Positions 1 through 8,425 of a stretch of 64,000 bases of DNA are shown here, piece after piece. Origin of the DNA: Kitasatospora azatica KCTC 9699 (GTDB taxonomy: Bacteria > Actinomycetota > Actinomycetes > Streptomycetales > Streptomycetaceae); contig NZ_JQMO01000003.1 of NCBI RefSeq assembly GCF_000744785.1, positions 4,650,001 to 4,714,000 of the forward strand. Direction: 5' to 3'. Numbering within the stretch: the first letter of the stretch is position 1; the number at the start of each line of letters is the position of its first letter. The position numbers and the translations under genes are program-made. The notes below the pieces were generated by a model. That model was not told where the DNA came from, searched no databases, and saw nothing but the letters and a program-made list of their open reading frames with translations.

Positions 1-33
1 GTGGCACGGCCGGACGCCGAGAACGCGAGCTGA
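1..33 (+). CDS. 3' end of an upstream gene (partial)
   Basis: Reading from the first base gives an open frame of ten codons closed by TGA at 31-33. Its 5' part lies outside the window, so no function can be assigned. The GC-rich third positions fit coding sequence, but ten codons are too few to be sure that this is the frame used. Confidence 0.3.
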   Translation: MARPDAENAS

Positions 34-106
34 CCGGCTGACCCTCCGGGTCGACCGGGGCGTGGTGTTCCTCGCGGCGCCACGCACGAGACAATTGCAC
101 CGAGTG

Positions 107-1603
107 GTGAGTCAGCAGACCAGGATCGGAGCCGAGGACGCGATGGACGCAGCGAGGGAGGCCGCCGAGCCCCAGGGGCAGCCGCCTGCTGCCGAGGACG
201 CGCCCGACACCGGGACGTCCGGCAACGACGCGCCCCAGAGCGGTGCGGCCGGCCATGGTGCACCCGACGGCGGTGCGGCTGACGAAGGCGCGGCCGAGCA
301 GCTGGAGCGTCCGCTCCCCGAGGGCGTCCGCCGCCGGGTGGTCGGCCTGGCCGCCGACGCGCTCGGCGGGCTGCCGGCCGCCGAGCTGCCGACCACCCTG
401 CGTCCGTACGCCAAGTTCACCCCGGCCCGCCGCGCCAAGTACGCCGGCACCGCGCTGGCCGCGGCGCTGGAGGCCGAGCCGGTCTTCCGGCTGCGGATAG
501 CGGACCGGCTGCGCCTGGGCCAGCCGGACCTGGTCAAGGCCCTGGAGGCCGGCCAGGTCCCCGGCGCAGCCGAGCCGCTGGACGTGGCGGCCGCCGCCTA
601 CCTGCTGCGCCCGCGCGGCTGGACCAGGTTGGTGGCCGAGGCCGGCGAACAGGCCGAGCGGGCCGGCGTCGAGGACGCCGCCGCGGAGGCCGCCCGGCTG
701 GTGGAGAAGCTCCAGGAGGAGCTGGCCACCACCCGGGCCGCCGCCCGCACCGACCTGGAGCGTCAGCGGGCCGAGTCGGAGGGCACCCGCAAGGAGTTGG
801 AGTCGCTGCGCAAGAAGCTGCGCAGCCTGGAGAGCGACACCCGCCGGGCCCAGGCCGAGAGCCGCAAGCTGCAGGGCGAGCTCACCGAGGCCAAGGCGGC
901 GGCGGCCACCGAGCGCGGCGCCGCCGAGAGCGAGAACCGCCGGCTCAAGCACCGGGTGGCCGAGCTGGAGAGCGCGCTGGAGACCGGCCGGCGCACCGCC
1001 CGCGAGGGGCGCAGCGTGGAGGACATGCGGCTGCGGCTGCTGCTGGACACCGTGCTGCAGTCGGCCCAGGGCCTGCAGCGCGAGCTGGCGCTGCCGGTCA
1101 CCCAGCTGCACCCGGCCGACCTGGTGGACGCCGTGGTGCCCGGCTCGGCCTCGCCGCACGACGTGGCCCGGCGCGGCCTGGCGGAGGACGACCCGGCGCT
1201 GCTGGACCAGCTGCTGGCGATCCCTCAGGTGCACCTGGTGGTGGACGGCTACAACGTGACCAAGACCGGCTACCCGACGCTGCCGCTGGAACAGCAGCGG
1301 CTGCGGCTGCTGGGCGGTCTGGCCATGCTGGCCCAGCGCACCCAGGCCGAGGTGACCTGCGTCTTCGACGGCCAGGACCTGGACGTGCCGGTGATCATGG
1401 CGCCGCCGCGCGGGGTGCGGGTGCGGTTCAGCCGCACCGGGCAGACCGCCGACGAGCTGATCCGCCAGCTGGTCCGGGCCGAGCCGCAGGGCCGCCCGGT
1501 GGTCGTGGTGTCGGCCGACCGGGAGGTCGCCGACGGCGTGCGCAAAGTCGGCGCACGCCCGGTGGCGTCGACCCTGCTGTTGAACCGGTTGTCGCGTCCC
1601 TGA
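107..1603 (+). CDS. NYN-domain (YacP-like) putative RNA-binding/nuclease protein
   Basis: About 498 residues. The C-terminal third is an NYN/PIN-like domain: it opens with LVVDGYNVTK, has the acidic FDGQDLDVP segment and ends with VVVSADREVADG, the pattern of YacP-type nucleases. The middle (about residues 190-310) is a long Glu/Arg/Ala coiled coil, and residues 1-70 are Ala/Gly/Asp-rich and probably disordered. Known family: streptomycete NYN proteins of similar length. I infer RNA binding or cleavage; no substrate is evident. The start is uncertain: GTG at 62, 104 or 107 and ATG at 143 are in frame, and none has a strong ribosome-binding site. It stands alone, followed by two small hairpins. 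Confidence 0.8.
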   Translation: MSQQTRIGAEDAMDAAREAAEPQGQPPAAEDAPDTGTSGNDAPQSGAAGHGAPDGGAADEGAAEQLERPLPEGVRRRVVGLAADALGGLPAAELPTTLRPYAKFTPARRAKYAGTALAAALEAEPVFRLRIADRLRLGQPDLVKALEAGQVPGAAEPLDVAAAAYLLRPRGWTRLVAEAGEQAERAGVEDAAAEAARLVEKLQEELATTRAAARTDLERQRAESEGTRKELESLRKKLRSLESDTRRAQAESRKLQGELTEAKAAAATERGAAESENRRLKHRVAELESALETGRRTAREGRSVEDMRLRLLLDTVLQSAQGLQRELALPVTQLHPADLVDAVVPGSASPHDVARRGLAEDDPALLDQLLAIPQVHLVVDGYNVTKTGYPTLPLEQQRLRLLGGLAMLAQRTQAEVTCVFDGQDLDVPVIMAPPRGVRVRFSRTGQTADELIRQLVRAEPQGRPVVVVSADREVADGVRKVGARPVASTLLLNRLSRP

Positions 1604-1638
1604 AGTACCGTTCGGGTACTGACCGGGGTTCACCCGGT
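1604..1638 (+). terminator. Double hairpin after the NYN gene
   Basis: Two inverted repeats follow the stop codon directly: AGTACC/GGTACT (1604-1609 and 1615-1620) and ACCGGG/CCCGGT (1622-1627 and 1633-1638). There is no T-tract, as is usual in streptomycetes. Probable terminator, which could also shape the 5' side of the next transcript. Confidence 0.5.
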
Positions 1639-1713
1639 GAAGAGTCGGTGAAAGGCGCTGCGCCAAAGGTAGTTCGCACCGGCGGGGGAGTGGCGCGAAG
1701 ATGTGATGTTCAC

Positions 1714-1763
1714 TAGGGTCTGGCGTCAAACCTATTTTTCCGGTCACTTCACCCGATCGGGTG
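1714..1763 (+). promoter_or_regulatory. Likely -10 box and palindrome upstream of first NlpC/P60 gene
   Basis: TAGGGT at 1714-1719 is embedded in CACTAGGGTC, nearly the same context as the promoter of the second hydrolase gene (TTACTAGGGTC at 2965-2975); both are followed by GTCAA. A perfect 14-base palindrome, CACCCGATCGGGTG, lies at 1750-1763 in the presumed 5' leader, 26 bases before the start codon. It could be an operator or a leader hairpin. No good -35 box is visible. Confidence 0.4.
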
Positions 1764-1789
1764 AGCCCGGTAGAAGAAGGAGCTGTCCC

Positions 1790-2815
1790 TTGGCGTCCCA
1801 CCGCCGTCCCAAGCAGCCGAGCCGCGCGCGGGTGTCCGTGCTCACCGCCGCTGCGGCGACCGCGGTCGCCCTCTCCGCACAGACCGGAGCCTGGGCCGAC
1901 CCCAAGCCGTCGAAGGAAGACGTCAAGGCGCAGATCGACGACCTGAACGGCCAGCAGGAAGCCGCCACCGAGAAGTACAACGGTGAGAAGGAGCGCGGCG
2001 ACCAGCTGCGCCAGCAGGCCTCCCAGCTGCAGGACCAGGTGGCCCGCACCCAGCAGCAGGTGACCGAGCTGCAGTCCGGCCTGGCGGCCGTGGCGGGCGA
2101 CCAGTACCGCAACGGGGGAATCGACTCCTCGGTGCAGATGATGCTCAACTCCAACCCCCAGCAGTACCTGGACCAGGCCGCCAGCATGCAGGTGGCGACC
2201 TCGACCCAGACCGACGCGCTGAAGTCGCTCCAGTCCGAGCAGCGCAAGCTGGACCAGGAGAAGAAGGAAGCCGCCGACACGCTGGCCGAGCTGGACCGCT
2301 CGACCCAGGCGCTGAACGCGGCCAAGGCGGACGTGCAGGCCAAGCTGGCAGCGGCGCAGAAGCTGCTCTCCTCGCTCAGCGCCGCCGACCAGGCCGCACT
2401 GCGGGCGGCCGACCGTGCCTCGCGCAGCGACGTCCGGGCCCCGCTGAACCTGCCGCCGGCCTCCGGCTACGCCGGCGCCGCGGTGCAGGCCGCGCTCAGC
2501 AAGCTGGGCCACGCCTACCAGTGGGGCGCCAGCGGTGCCACCTACTTCGACTGCTCGGGCCTGACCCAGTGGGCCTACGGGCAGGCCGGCGTCTCGCTGC
2601 CGCGCACCACCTACGAGCAGGTCTCGGTCGGCACCCGGGTGCCGAGCCTGGCCCAGGCCGAGCCGGGCGACCTGATCTTCTACGGCGGCGACCTGCACCA
2701 CGTGTCGATGTACATCGGCAACGGCCAGGCCGTGCACGCACCGCACACCGGTGACGTGATCCGGATCGCGGACGCCGCCTCGATCGGGTCCATCAACACG
2801 ATCCGCCGGCCCTGA
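1790..2815 (+). CDS. Secreted NlpC/P60 peptidoglycan hydrolase, copy 1
   Basis: 341 residues from a TTG start preceded by AGAAGGAG (1773-1780). Upstream in-frame ATGs lack this and do not align with the paralogues. A basic twin-Arg-free N-terminus followed by VLTAAAATAVALSAQTGAWA is a Sec signal peptide ending near ADPKP. Residues about 45-210 form a Gln/Ala-rich coiled coil. The C-terminal NlpC/P60 domain has the catalytic Cys in FDCSG (C255), His in HHVSMY and the third His in VHAPHTG. Family members cleave the gamma-D-Glu-diaminopimelate bond of stem peptides outside the membrane (RipA/CwlO type). First of three tandem paralogues. Confidence 0.9.
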   Translation: MASHRRPKQPSRARVSVLTAAAATAVALSAQTGAWADPKPSKEDVKAQIDDLNGQQEAATEKYNGEKERGDQLRQQASQLQDQVARTQQQVTELQSGLAAVAGDQYRNGGIDSSVQMMLNSNPQQYLDQAASMQVATSTQTDALKSLQSEQRKLDQEKKEAADTLAELDRSTQALNAAKADVQAKLAAAQKLLSSLSAADQAALRAADRASRSDVRAPLNLPPASGYAGAAVQAALSKLGHAYQWGASGATYFDCSGLTQWAYGQAGVSLPRTTYEQVSVGTRVPSLAQAEPGDLIFYGGDLHHVSMYIGNGQAVHAPHTGDVIRIADAASIGSINTIRRP

Positions 2816-2944
2816 TCCGGCGGACCTGACGTTCTCTCACGCCTCGATGTGAGCCCGGACACCTGTTCGTACACTTCATGATCACCTTCCGGTGACCCGC
2901 GTATCACTCACAGTCAAAGTTGGACGATTCTTCCGACAAAGATT

Positions 2945-2974
2945 TGAACAGATCACGGATCTGTTACTAGGGTC
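2945..2974 (+). promoter_or_regulatory. Promoter with operator-like palindrome for second NlpC/P60 gene
   Basis: TTGAAC (2945-2950), an 18-base spacer and TAGGGT (2969-2974) form a good sigma70/HrdB-type promoter. Between the boxes lies a perfect inverted repeat, AACAGATC (2948-2955), ACG, GATCTGTT (2959-2966), which occupies the spacer almost entirely. A repressor bound there would block polymerase. Transcription from about 2981 would give a leader of roughly 250 bases that contains the riboswitch. Confidence 0.65.
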
Positions 2975-3014
2975 GTCAACCGGACCACCGCGATGGCGTT
3001 CACCCGACCCGGGT

Positions 3015-3218
3015 GGCAGCGGGGGTTACCGCCGAGTCTGGAAAGCGGCACGGGCAGTTGACTGCCCGACGGGGAGCCCCTGCGGGGGAGCTGCGGACCG
3101 GAGCCGGGGAACCACACGTTCCTCCGGGGTGAATCGGCGCCAGGTCGACCTGACGGTCGGTGAGGCGTCGTAGGGCAGTCTTCCAGCCCGAACCCGTCAG
3201 CTCACCCGGTAGGCGGTC
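3015..3218 (+). promoter_or_regulatory. ydaO/yuaA-type c-di-AMP riboswitch
   Basis: The leader carries the conserved blocks of the ydaO family in order: a GC-rich opening with GGTTACCGCC (3024-3033), GCCGGGGAACCAC (3103-3115), CCGGGGTGAATCGG (3124-3137) and the 3' signature GCCCGAACCCGTCAGCTCACC (3186-3206), then CGGTAGGCGG. Known: this class binds cyclic di-AMP and in actinobacteria controls wall hydrolases such as rpfA and NlpC/P60 genes. The position directly ahead of an NlpC/P60 gene fits. Most ydaO switches turn expression off when ligand is bound; I infer the same here. Exact 5' boundary is approximate. Confidence 0.88.
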
Positions 3219-3234
3219 GAAGGAAGAAGGATTC

Positions 3235-4371
3235 GTGGCGTCCCATCGTCGTCCCAAGCCCGTCGGCCGAACACGCGCGTCGATCCTGACCGCCGCTGCC
3301 GCGACCGCCGTCGCCCTCTCGTCGCAGACCGGTGCGCACGCCGATCCGACTCCCACCCTCGACCAGGTCAAGACGCAGGTCGACGACCTGAACGGCCAGG
3401 CCGAGGCTGCCAACCAGAGCTACGAGGGTGCGCAGGTCAAGCAGCAGGCGCTGCAGAAGCAGGTCAGCGACATCCAGGACCAGGTCGCCCGCCAGCAGGA
3501 CCAGGTGACCAACCTGCAGTCCGGACTGGCCGGGGTGGCCGCCGACCAGTACGCGAACAACGGCATCTCGCCGACCGTGCAGCTGATGCTCAACACCAGC
3601 CCCGACCGGTTCCTGAACCAGGCCGGCTCGCTGAACGAGCTGAACAGCACCCAGGCCGAGACCCTGAAGCAGCTTCAGCAGCAGCAGCGCAAGCTGGACC
3701 AGGACAAGGCCGAGGCGCAGGCCAAGCTCACCGAGCTGGACGCCTCCACCCAGCAGCTGAAGGCCACCAAGGACGAGGCCCAGGCCAAGCTGAAGAAGGC
3801 CCAGGACCTGCTCAACACGCTGACCGAGCAGCAGAAGCAGGCGATCGCCGCCGCCGAGGCGAAGGCCGCCGCCGATGCCAAGGCCGCCGCCGACAAGGCC
3901 GCTGCGGACGCCAAGGCCGCCGCCAGCCAGAGCGCCGCCGCCTCGCGCGACACCACCCGCACCGACCTGGGCACGCCGAGCGCGCCGGCCGGCACCCCCA
4001 GCGTGCCGAGCACCGGTGGCTCGCACGCGCAGGCCGCGATAGCCGCCGCCGTCAGCAAGCTCGGCTCGCCGTACGTCTACGGTGCCGCCGGCCCATCCAC
4101 CTTCGACTGCTCGGGCCTGACCCAGTGGGCCTACGCGCAGGCCGGGGTCTCGCTCCCGCGCACCTCGCAGGAGCAGGCCGGGGCGGGGACCAACATCGGC
4201 ACCAACATCGCCGACGCCCAGCCCGGCGACCTGATCGTCTTCTTCGGCGACATGCACCACATCGGCCTGTACGTCGGTGGCGGGCAGGTCATCCACGCCC
4301 CGCACACCGGCGCGGTGGTCCGCTACGAGTCCGCCACGGTGATGCCGATCTCGGCGATCGTGCGCCCCTGA
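3235..4371 (+). CDS. Secreted NlpC/P60 peptidoglycan hydrolase, copy 2 (c-di-AMP regulated)
   Basis: 378 residues from GTG at 3235 with GAAGGAAGAAGGA just upstream; the N-terminus (VASHRRPKPVGR) aligns with copy 1. The signal peptide ends near SQTGAHADP. A long coiled coil follows, then an Ala/Lys/Asp-rich TolA-like stretch (about residues 205-245) absent from the paralogues and probably an extended spacer in the wall. The catalytic domain has C292 in FDCSG, HH in MHHIGLY and the third His in IHAPHTG. Predicted role is stem-peptide cleavage during wall remodelling. It is the only one of the three behind the c-di-AMP riboswitch. Confidence 0.92.
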   Translation: MASHRRPKPVGRTRASILTAAAATAVALSSQTGAHADPTPTLDQVKTQVDDLNGQAEAANQSYEGAQVKQQALQKQVSDIQDQVARQQDQVTNLQSGLAGVAADQYANNGISPTVQLMLNTSPDRFLNQAGSLNELNSTQAETLKQLQQQQRKLDQDKAEAQAKLTELDASTQQLKATKDEAQAKLKKAQDLLNTLTEQQKQAIAAAEAKAAADAKAAADKAAADAKAAASQSAAASRDTTRTDLGTPSAPAGTPSVPSTGGSHAQAAIAAAVSKLGSPYVYGAAGPSTFDCSGLTQWAYAQAGVSLPRTSQEQAGAGTNIGTNIADAQPGDLIVFFGDMHHIGLYVGGGQVIHAPHTGAVVRYESATVMPISAIVRP

Positions 4372-4385
4372 CGAGACGTCAGCAG

Positions 4386-4417
4386 ACAGCCCGGCTTCCC
4401 TTGGGAAGTCGGGCTGT
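4386..4417 (+). terminator. Intrinsic terminator after NlpC/P60 copy 2
   Basis: A 15-base stem with one mismatch and a TT loop: ACAGCCCGGCTTCCC (4386-4400) pairs with GGGAAGTCGGGCTGT (4403-4417), followed by TCTCG. It separates copies 2 and 3 into different transcripts. Confidence 0.85.
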
Positions 4418-4466
4418 TCTCGTATAAATGTCCGATTGGTGATCAAATATTCGTATCGGTAGGGGT

Positions 4467-4496
4467 TTGGACTCGTCCGTCCTGACTCGCTAACGT
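4467..4496 (+). promoter_or_regulatory. Promoter of NlpC/P60 copy 3
   Basis: TTGGAC (4467-4472), an 18-base spacer and TAACGT (4491-4496). The leader would be about 35 bases and has no riboswitch, so copy 3 is controlled differently from copy 2. Confidence 0.6.
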
Positions 4497-4538
4497 CTGC
4501 GCTCGGACCTCAGTTGGACGATTGGAGTCGTCAAGCCC

Positions 4539-5609
4539 ATGGCGATGCCGCAGCGCCCGGTACCTCCGGGCCGTACTCCCCCGCAGGGCGCCGCGCGGCG
4601 GCTCGCCCGAGTGCTGGCGGTCACCGCTGCCGCGACCACCGCGCTGGCGATAACGGCCGGCTCGGGCGCGCAGGCGGCACCACGGCCGGACCGGAACGAG
4701 GTCAAGGCGCAGGTCGACCAGCTCTACGCGGAGGCCGAGCAGGCCTCGGAGAAGTCCAACGCGGCCGAGGAGGACGCCAAACGGCTGCAGCGCGAGGCCG
4801 GCAGCCTGCAGCAGCAGGTGGCCGTGGCGCAGGACTCGCTCAACACCATGCGCTCCGACCTGGCCATGGTGGCCGCCGCCCAGTACCGGGCCGGCGGGAT
4901 GGACCCGGGGGTGCAGCTGATGCTCTCCTCCGACCCGCAGGACTACCTGGCGAAGGCCCGCAGCCTGGCCCAGGCCGGGCAGCAGCGCGCCGACTCGCTG
5001 CGCGAGGTGCAGCAGCAGCAGCGCAAGCTGGACCAGCGGCGCGCCGAGGCCTCCGGCAAGCTGGTCGAGCTGGAGGCGGTGCGGGCCGCGCTGGCGCAGA
5101 GCAAGCAGCAGGTGCAGGCCCGGCTGAAGAGCGCCCAGGCGCTGCTGAACAGCCTGACCGCGACCGAGCGGGCCCAGCTGGTCTCCCAGGACGCCAAGGA
5201 GGCCCAGGAGCGGGCCACCCGTGGCACCGACCGGATCGACCTGGGCAACCTGCCGCCCTCCTCGGACCGGGCGGCGGTGGCGCTGGCTGCCGCGCTGAGC
5301 AAGGTCGGCTCCCCGTACGTGTACGGATCCACCGGGCCCGGCGCGTTCGACTGCTCCGGTCTGATGTACTGGAGCTGGCGGCAGGCCGGAGTGACCCTGC
5401 CGCGCACCTCGCAGGCGCAGGCGTTCGGGGGGCAGCGGATCAGCCTCGCCGAAGCGCGACCGGGAGACCTGGTGATCTTCTTCAAGGACATGCACCACGT
5501 CGGCATGTACGTGGGCGGCGGCACCGTGGTGCACGCGCCCTACCCCGGTGCCCGGGTCCGGTACGAGAACGTCTCGGCGATGCCGGTGGCCGCGGTGGTG
5601 CGGCCCTGA
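4539..5609 (+). CDS. Secreted NlpC/P60 peptidoglycan hydrolase, copy 3
   Basis: 356 residues from ATG at 4539; a GGAG lies about 11 bases upstream. The signal peptide RRLARVLAVTAAATTALAI ends near AQAAPRP. The coiled coil spans about residues 50-215. The NlpC/P60 domain has C272 in FDCSG, His in MHHVGMY and the third His in VHAPYPG, where copies 1 and 2 have HAPHTG. It uses its own promoter after a strong terminator. Likely function is the same bond cleavage as in the other two copies, possibly with a different time or place of action. Confidence 0.9.
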   Translation: MAMPQRPVPPGRTPPQGAARRLARVLAVTAAATTALAITAGSGAQAAPRPDRNEVKAQVDQLYAEAEQASEKSNAAEEDAKRLQREAGSLQQQVAVAQDSLNTMRSDLAMVAAAQYRAGGMDPGVQLMLSSDPQDYLAKARSLAQAGQQRADSLREVQQQQRKLDQRRAEASGKLVELEAVRAALAQSKQQVQARLKSAQALLNSLTATERAQLVSQDAKEAQERATRGTDRIDLGNLPPSSDRAAVALAAALSKVGSPYVYGSTGPGAFDCSGLMYWSWRQAGVTLPRTSQAQAFGGQRISLAEARPGDLVIFFKDMHHVGMYVGGGTVVHAPYPGARVRYENVSAMPVAAVVRP

Positions 5610-5668
5610 GCAGCGAGCAGGCGGCCCACGCCGGAGCCCGCCCCGCCGGAGCCCGTCCCGTCACGGCG

Positions 5669-6835
5669 ATGCCGCAGCAGCGCGGCGGCGGGATGTCCCG
5701 GCGGGCCGCGCTGCTGCTGGTCGGCGGCGCCCTGGCACAGCTCTCACTGCCCCGGGTGCCGCCGCCGCTCGACCTACCGGTCGGCCAGGCCGGCAGCGCG
5801 AAGCTGGGCAGCGCCCGGCTCGACGCGCTGCTCGCCGCACACGCCGGCGCGCTGCGCGAGGGCGAGCTGGCCCCTCTCGAGCTGGCCGAGCTGGGCTACC
5901 GGGCGACCAGCTGGGACGCCGACAGCGTGCTGGCCGAACTGGACTACCGGCTGAGCGGCATCGACGAGTACCCGGCGGTGCTGCAGCGCCGGCTGACCCT
6001 CGCCGAGGGGGCGGTGACCGGCGAGAGCTCCGCACCGAACACCGCCGCCGCGCCCTGGGACCTGGGGCCGCTGCGGCCGGTGCACGGCGCCCGCTGCCTG
6101 GTGCTCGGGCCCGCCGCGCAGGACGAACTCACCGCGCTGGCCGCGACAGGGGACCGGGCGGTCTCGGCGGTCAGCGCGGTCTGGGGGAGCGGCTGGACCG
6201 AGCGACTGCTGCTCCAGCTGCCCGCCGGCGAGGACCAGTTCGCCCAGCTGCTCGGCGTCGACCCCGGGACCTACCAGGGCATAGCCGCCGTCACCAGCGC
6301 GGCCGCCGGCGCGCCGCTGCACACCCCCGCGGACCGGGTGCTGGTGAACCCCGAGGCGTTCCGGCAGCTCAGCGCCGTCGGCAAGCAGGTGGTGGTGACC
6401 CACGAGAGCACCCATGTGGCGACCCGGGCGGACACCCACCCGTGGACCCCGCTCTGGCTCTCCGAGGGGGTCGCCGACTGGACCGGCTACCTGGACACCG
6501 GCCGCACCGCCCGGCAGATCGCCCCCGAGCTGACCCAGGACGTGGCCGCCGGCAAACTGCCCGGCGCGCTGCCCGCGGACAGCGACTTCACCGCCGGCGC
6601 CGAGGGCATCGCGCAGGCCTACGAACTCTCCTGGCTGGCCTGCGACCTGATCGCCCAGCGGCACGGCCGGCCGGCGCTGGTGGACCTCTACCGCGCGGTC
6701 GGCGCGGCAGGGCCGGGTGCCGGGCGTGACCAGCAGCTGGACCAGGTCTTCCGGCAGCGGTTGGGCTACGGGCTGACGGAGTTCAGCAAGGACTGGATCG
6801 CCCACACGGAACGTCAGCTCTCGCCGCAGGCGTGA
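5669..6835 (+). CDS. Secreted zinc metallopeptidase-like protein (HExxH)
   Basis: About 388 residues. The N-terminus SRRAALLLVGGALAQLSLP looks like a short signal or anchor. HESTH at residues 245-249 and the downstream LSEGVADW match a gluzincin zinc site (two His plus Glu). The N-terminal half has no family I recognise; the C-terminal half resembles the DUF4157/basic secretory peptidase-like actinobacterial proteins only in the zinc site. It follows copy 3 by 59 bases with no terminator between, so it may be co-transcribed and act on the envelope. ATG at 5693 is an alternative start. Confidence 0.75.
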   Translation: MPQQRGGGMSRRAALLLVGGALAQLSLPRVPPPLDLPVGQAGSAKLGSARLDALLAAHAGALREGELAPLELAELGYRATSWDADSVLAELDYRLSGIDEYPAVLQRRLTLAEGAVTGESSAPNTAAAPWDLGPLRPVHGARCLVLGPAAQDELTALAATGDRAVSAVSAVWGSGWTERLLLQLPAGEDQFAQLLGVDPGTYQGIAAVTSAAAGAPLHTPADRVLVNPEAFRQLSAVGKQVVVTHESTHVATRADTHPWTPLWLSEGVADWTGYLDTGRTARQIAPELTQDVAAGKLPGALPADSDFTAGAEGIAQAYELSWLACDLIAQRHGRPALVDLYRAVGAAGPGAGRDQQLDQVFRQRLGYGLTEFSKDWIAHTERQLSPQA

Positions 6836-6866
6836 CGCCCCCCGCAGGCATCAGGCCGGTTGGGCG

Positions 6867-8243
6867 TCAGTCGTCCAGCAGGCTCTGCTCGTAGGCGATG
6901 CCGGGGCGGACCGGGTACTTGCGCTCGGGCTCGGCGGGCAGCAGCACGGTGGTGGCGGGCAGTTCGCCGCGGGTGGAGAGCCACAGGCGGCGGCAGGAGA
7001 CGATGGTCGCGGCCGCCAGCAGCAGGTTGCGGCCGCTCAGCACGGCGACGCCCCAGGGCTGGCTGTTGACGATCTCCCCGAAGATCATCGGGAACTCGAT
7101 CGTGGTCAGCACGGTGGCGATCAGGATCATCACCGCCACCGGACGCTGGCTGCTGCCACGCACCGTCAGGCAGACGGCCGCCAGGCCGACCAGCCAGATC
7201 ATGTACTGCGGGCTGATCACCCGGCTGGTCACGGTGAAGATGAGCAGGGCGGCCAACGCCGCGTCATAGGTGGTGGAGGCCTGCCAGCGGCGGGCCCGCA
7301 GCCGCCAGTAGAGCAGCCAGCCGAAGCCGACCACGGTGGCGGCCACCGAGACCTTGGAGATCACCGTGACCCACGGGCCGAGCAGCTCCACCGAGCCGTA
7401 GTTCATCGAGACCAGGCCGTGCCAGCCGCCGAACAGCCGGGCGAAGTGCAGCGGCAGCGCGCCCAGCGACTCCACCTCGATGCCGCGGTCCGCCTGGAAG
7501 GTGAGGAACTGGAAGGCCCCGTTCATCCCGGCGGCCAGCAGGAAGGCCAGCGCGCTGAGCGCGGCCAGCGCGGCCGTCCAGGAGCGGCGGGTGCGCCGTC
7601 CGCGCGGGGTGCCGGCCAGCGCCAGCAGCGGCCAGAGCTTGATCAGGCCGCCCAGCCCGAGCAGCATGCCGCCCAGCACCGGCCGGCGCAGCAGCACCAG
7701 CAGGCCGACCACGGCGATCGCGGTGACCAGGATGTCGTAGCGGCAGTAGACCGTCGGCCCGAGCAGCGGCACCCCGGCCACCCAGACCCAGGCGCCGGCG
7801 AAGCTGCGCCCCTTGCGCAGCCCGGCCCGCACCAGCATGCCCATGGCCAGCAGGTCGAAGACGCCGCACAGCACGTAGAAGGAGATCAGGTACGACCAGG
7901 GCAGCAGCCCGGGCAGCAGCATCACCAGCGCGGCGCCGGGCGGGTACTGCCAGGTGACGTCGTCCATCGGGAAGGTGCCGGTCTGCAGCACCTCGTACCA
8001 GCCGTGGTAGATCACCGAGATGTCGGTGGTCACGTCCAGGTTGCTGATCTTGAGGATGCCGGCCAGCAGCAGCACGATCAAGGTGCGGGTGACCAGCCAG
8101 CCGCCGCCCAGCCCCCAGAGCGCTCCGCGCGCGGGCGCTGCCGGGGTGACCGCGGTGGCTCCCTGGCTCGGGGGTGCGGCGAGGGCGAGAGTGCCGCTGC
8201 CGCCGCTACCGGCTTGACCGGTCGGGCCGTCCTCCGCCAACAC
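6867..8243 (-). CDS. GT87-family (DUF2029) polytopic glycosyltransferase
   Basis: 458 residues, with about ten hydrophobic segments (for example LIVLLLAGILKI, ALVMLLPGLLPWSYL, YMIWLVGLAAVCL). GT87 enzymes are GT-C fold membrane proteins that use polyprenyl-phosphate-linked mannose on the outer face of the membrane, as in mycobacterial lipomannan branching. The GTG start at 8243 has GAGGGA six bases upstream; GTG 8246 is too close. It is convergent with the peptidase gene and divergent from the PimB-like gene, which fits a shared mannosyl-lipid pathway. The donor and acceptor are inferred. Confidence 0.85.
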   Translation of the reverse strand: MLAEDGPTGQAGSGGSGTLALAAPPSQGATAVTPAAPARGALWGLGGGWLVTRTLIVLLLAGILKISNLDVTTDISVIYHGWYEVLQTGTFPMDDVTWQYPPGAALVMLLPGLLPWSYLISFYVLCGVFDLLAMGMLVRAGLRKGRSFAGAWVWVAGVPLLGPTVYCRYDILVTAIAVVGLLVLLRRPVLGGMLLGLGGLIKLWPLLALAGTPRGRRTRRSWTAALAALSALAFLLAAGMNGAFQFLTFQADRGIEVESLGALPLHFARLFGGWHGLVSMNYGSVELLGPWVTVISKVSVAATVVGFGWLLYWRLRARRWQASTTYDAALAALLIFTVTSRVISPQYMIWLVGLAAVCLTVRGSSQRPVAVMILIATVLTTIEFPMIFGEIVNSQPWGVAVLSGRNLLLAAATIVSCRRLWLSTRGELPATTVLLPAEPERKYPVRPGIAYEQSLLDD

Positions 8244-8425
8244 CACAGCTCCCTCGTTCTTCGCTCCGCACACCGCTGTCGACCAGTCGCACCTCTGTGT
8301 GGACCAGGACATGCCTCAGGGGCCAAACGGTTCCGGGCTGCACGCTCGTTCCCGCCGAGTCGGCATGGTGACCTATGGTACGGATCAGCGAGCGGTGAAC
8401 CGTACACCCCCCGACCGAGCGAGCC

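Noticed and set aside
1604..1789. Second ydaO-type riboswitch before NlpC/P60 copy 1
   Set aside because: The GGGGAACC, GGGTGAATCG and GTCAGCTCACC blocks are absent; only the promoter and start-site context resemble copy 2.
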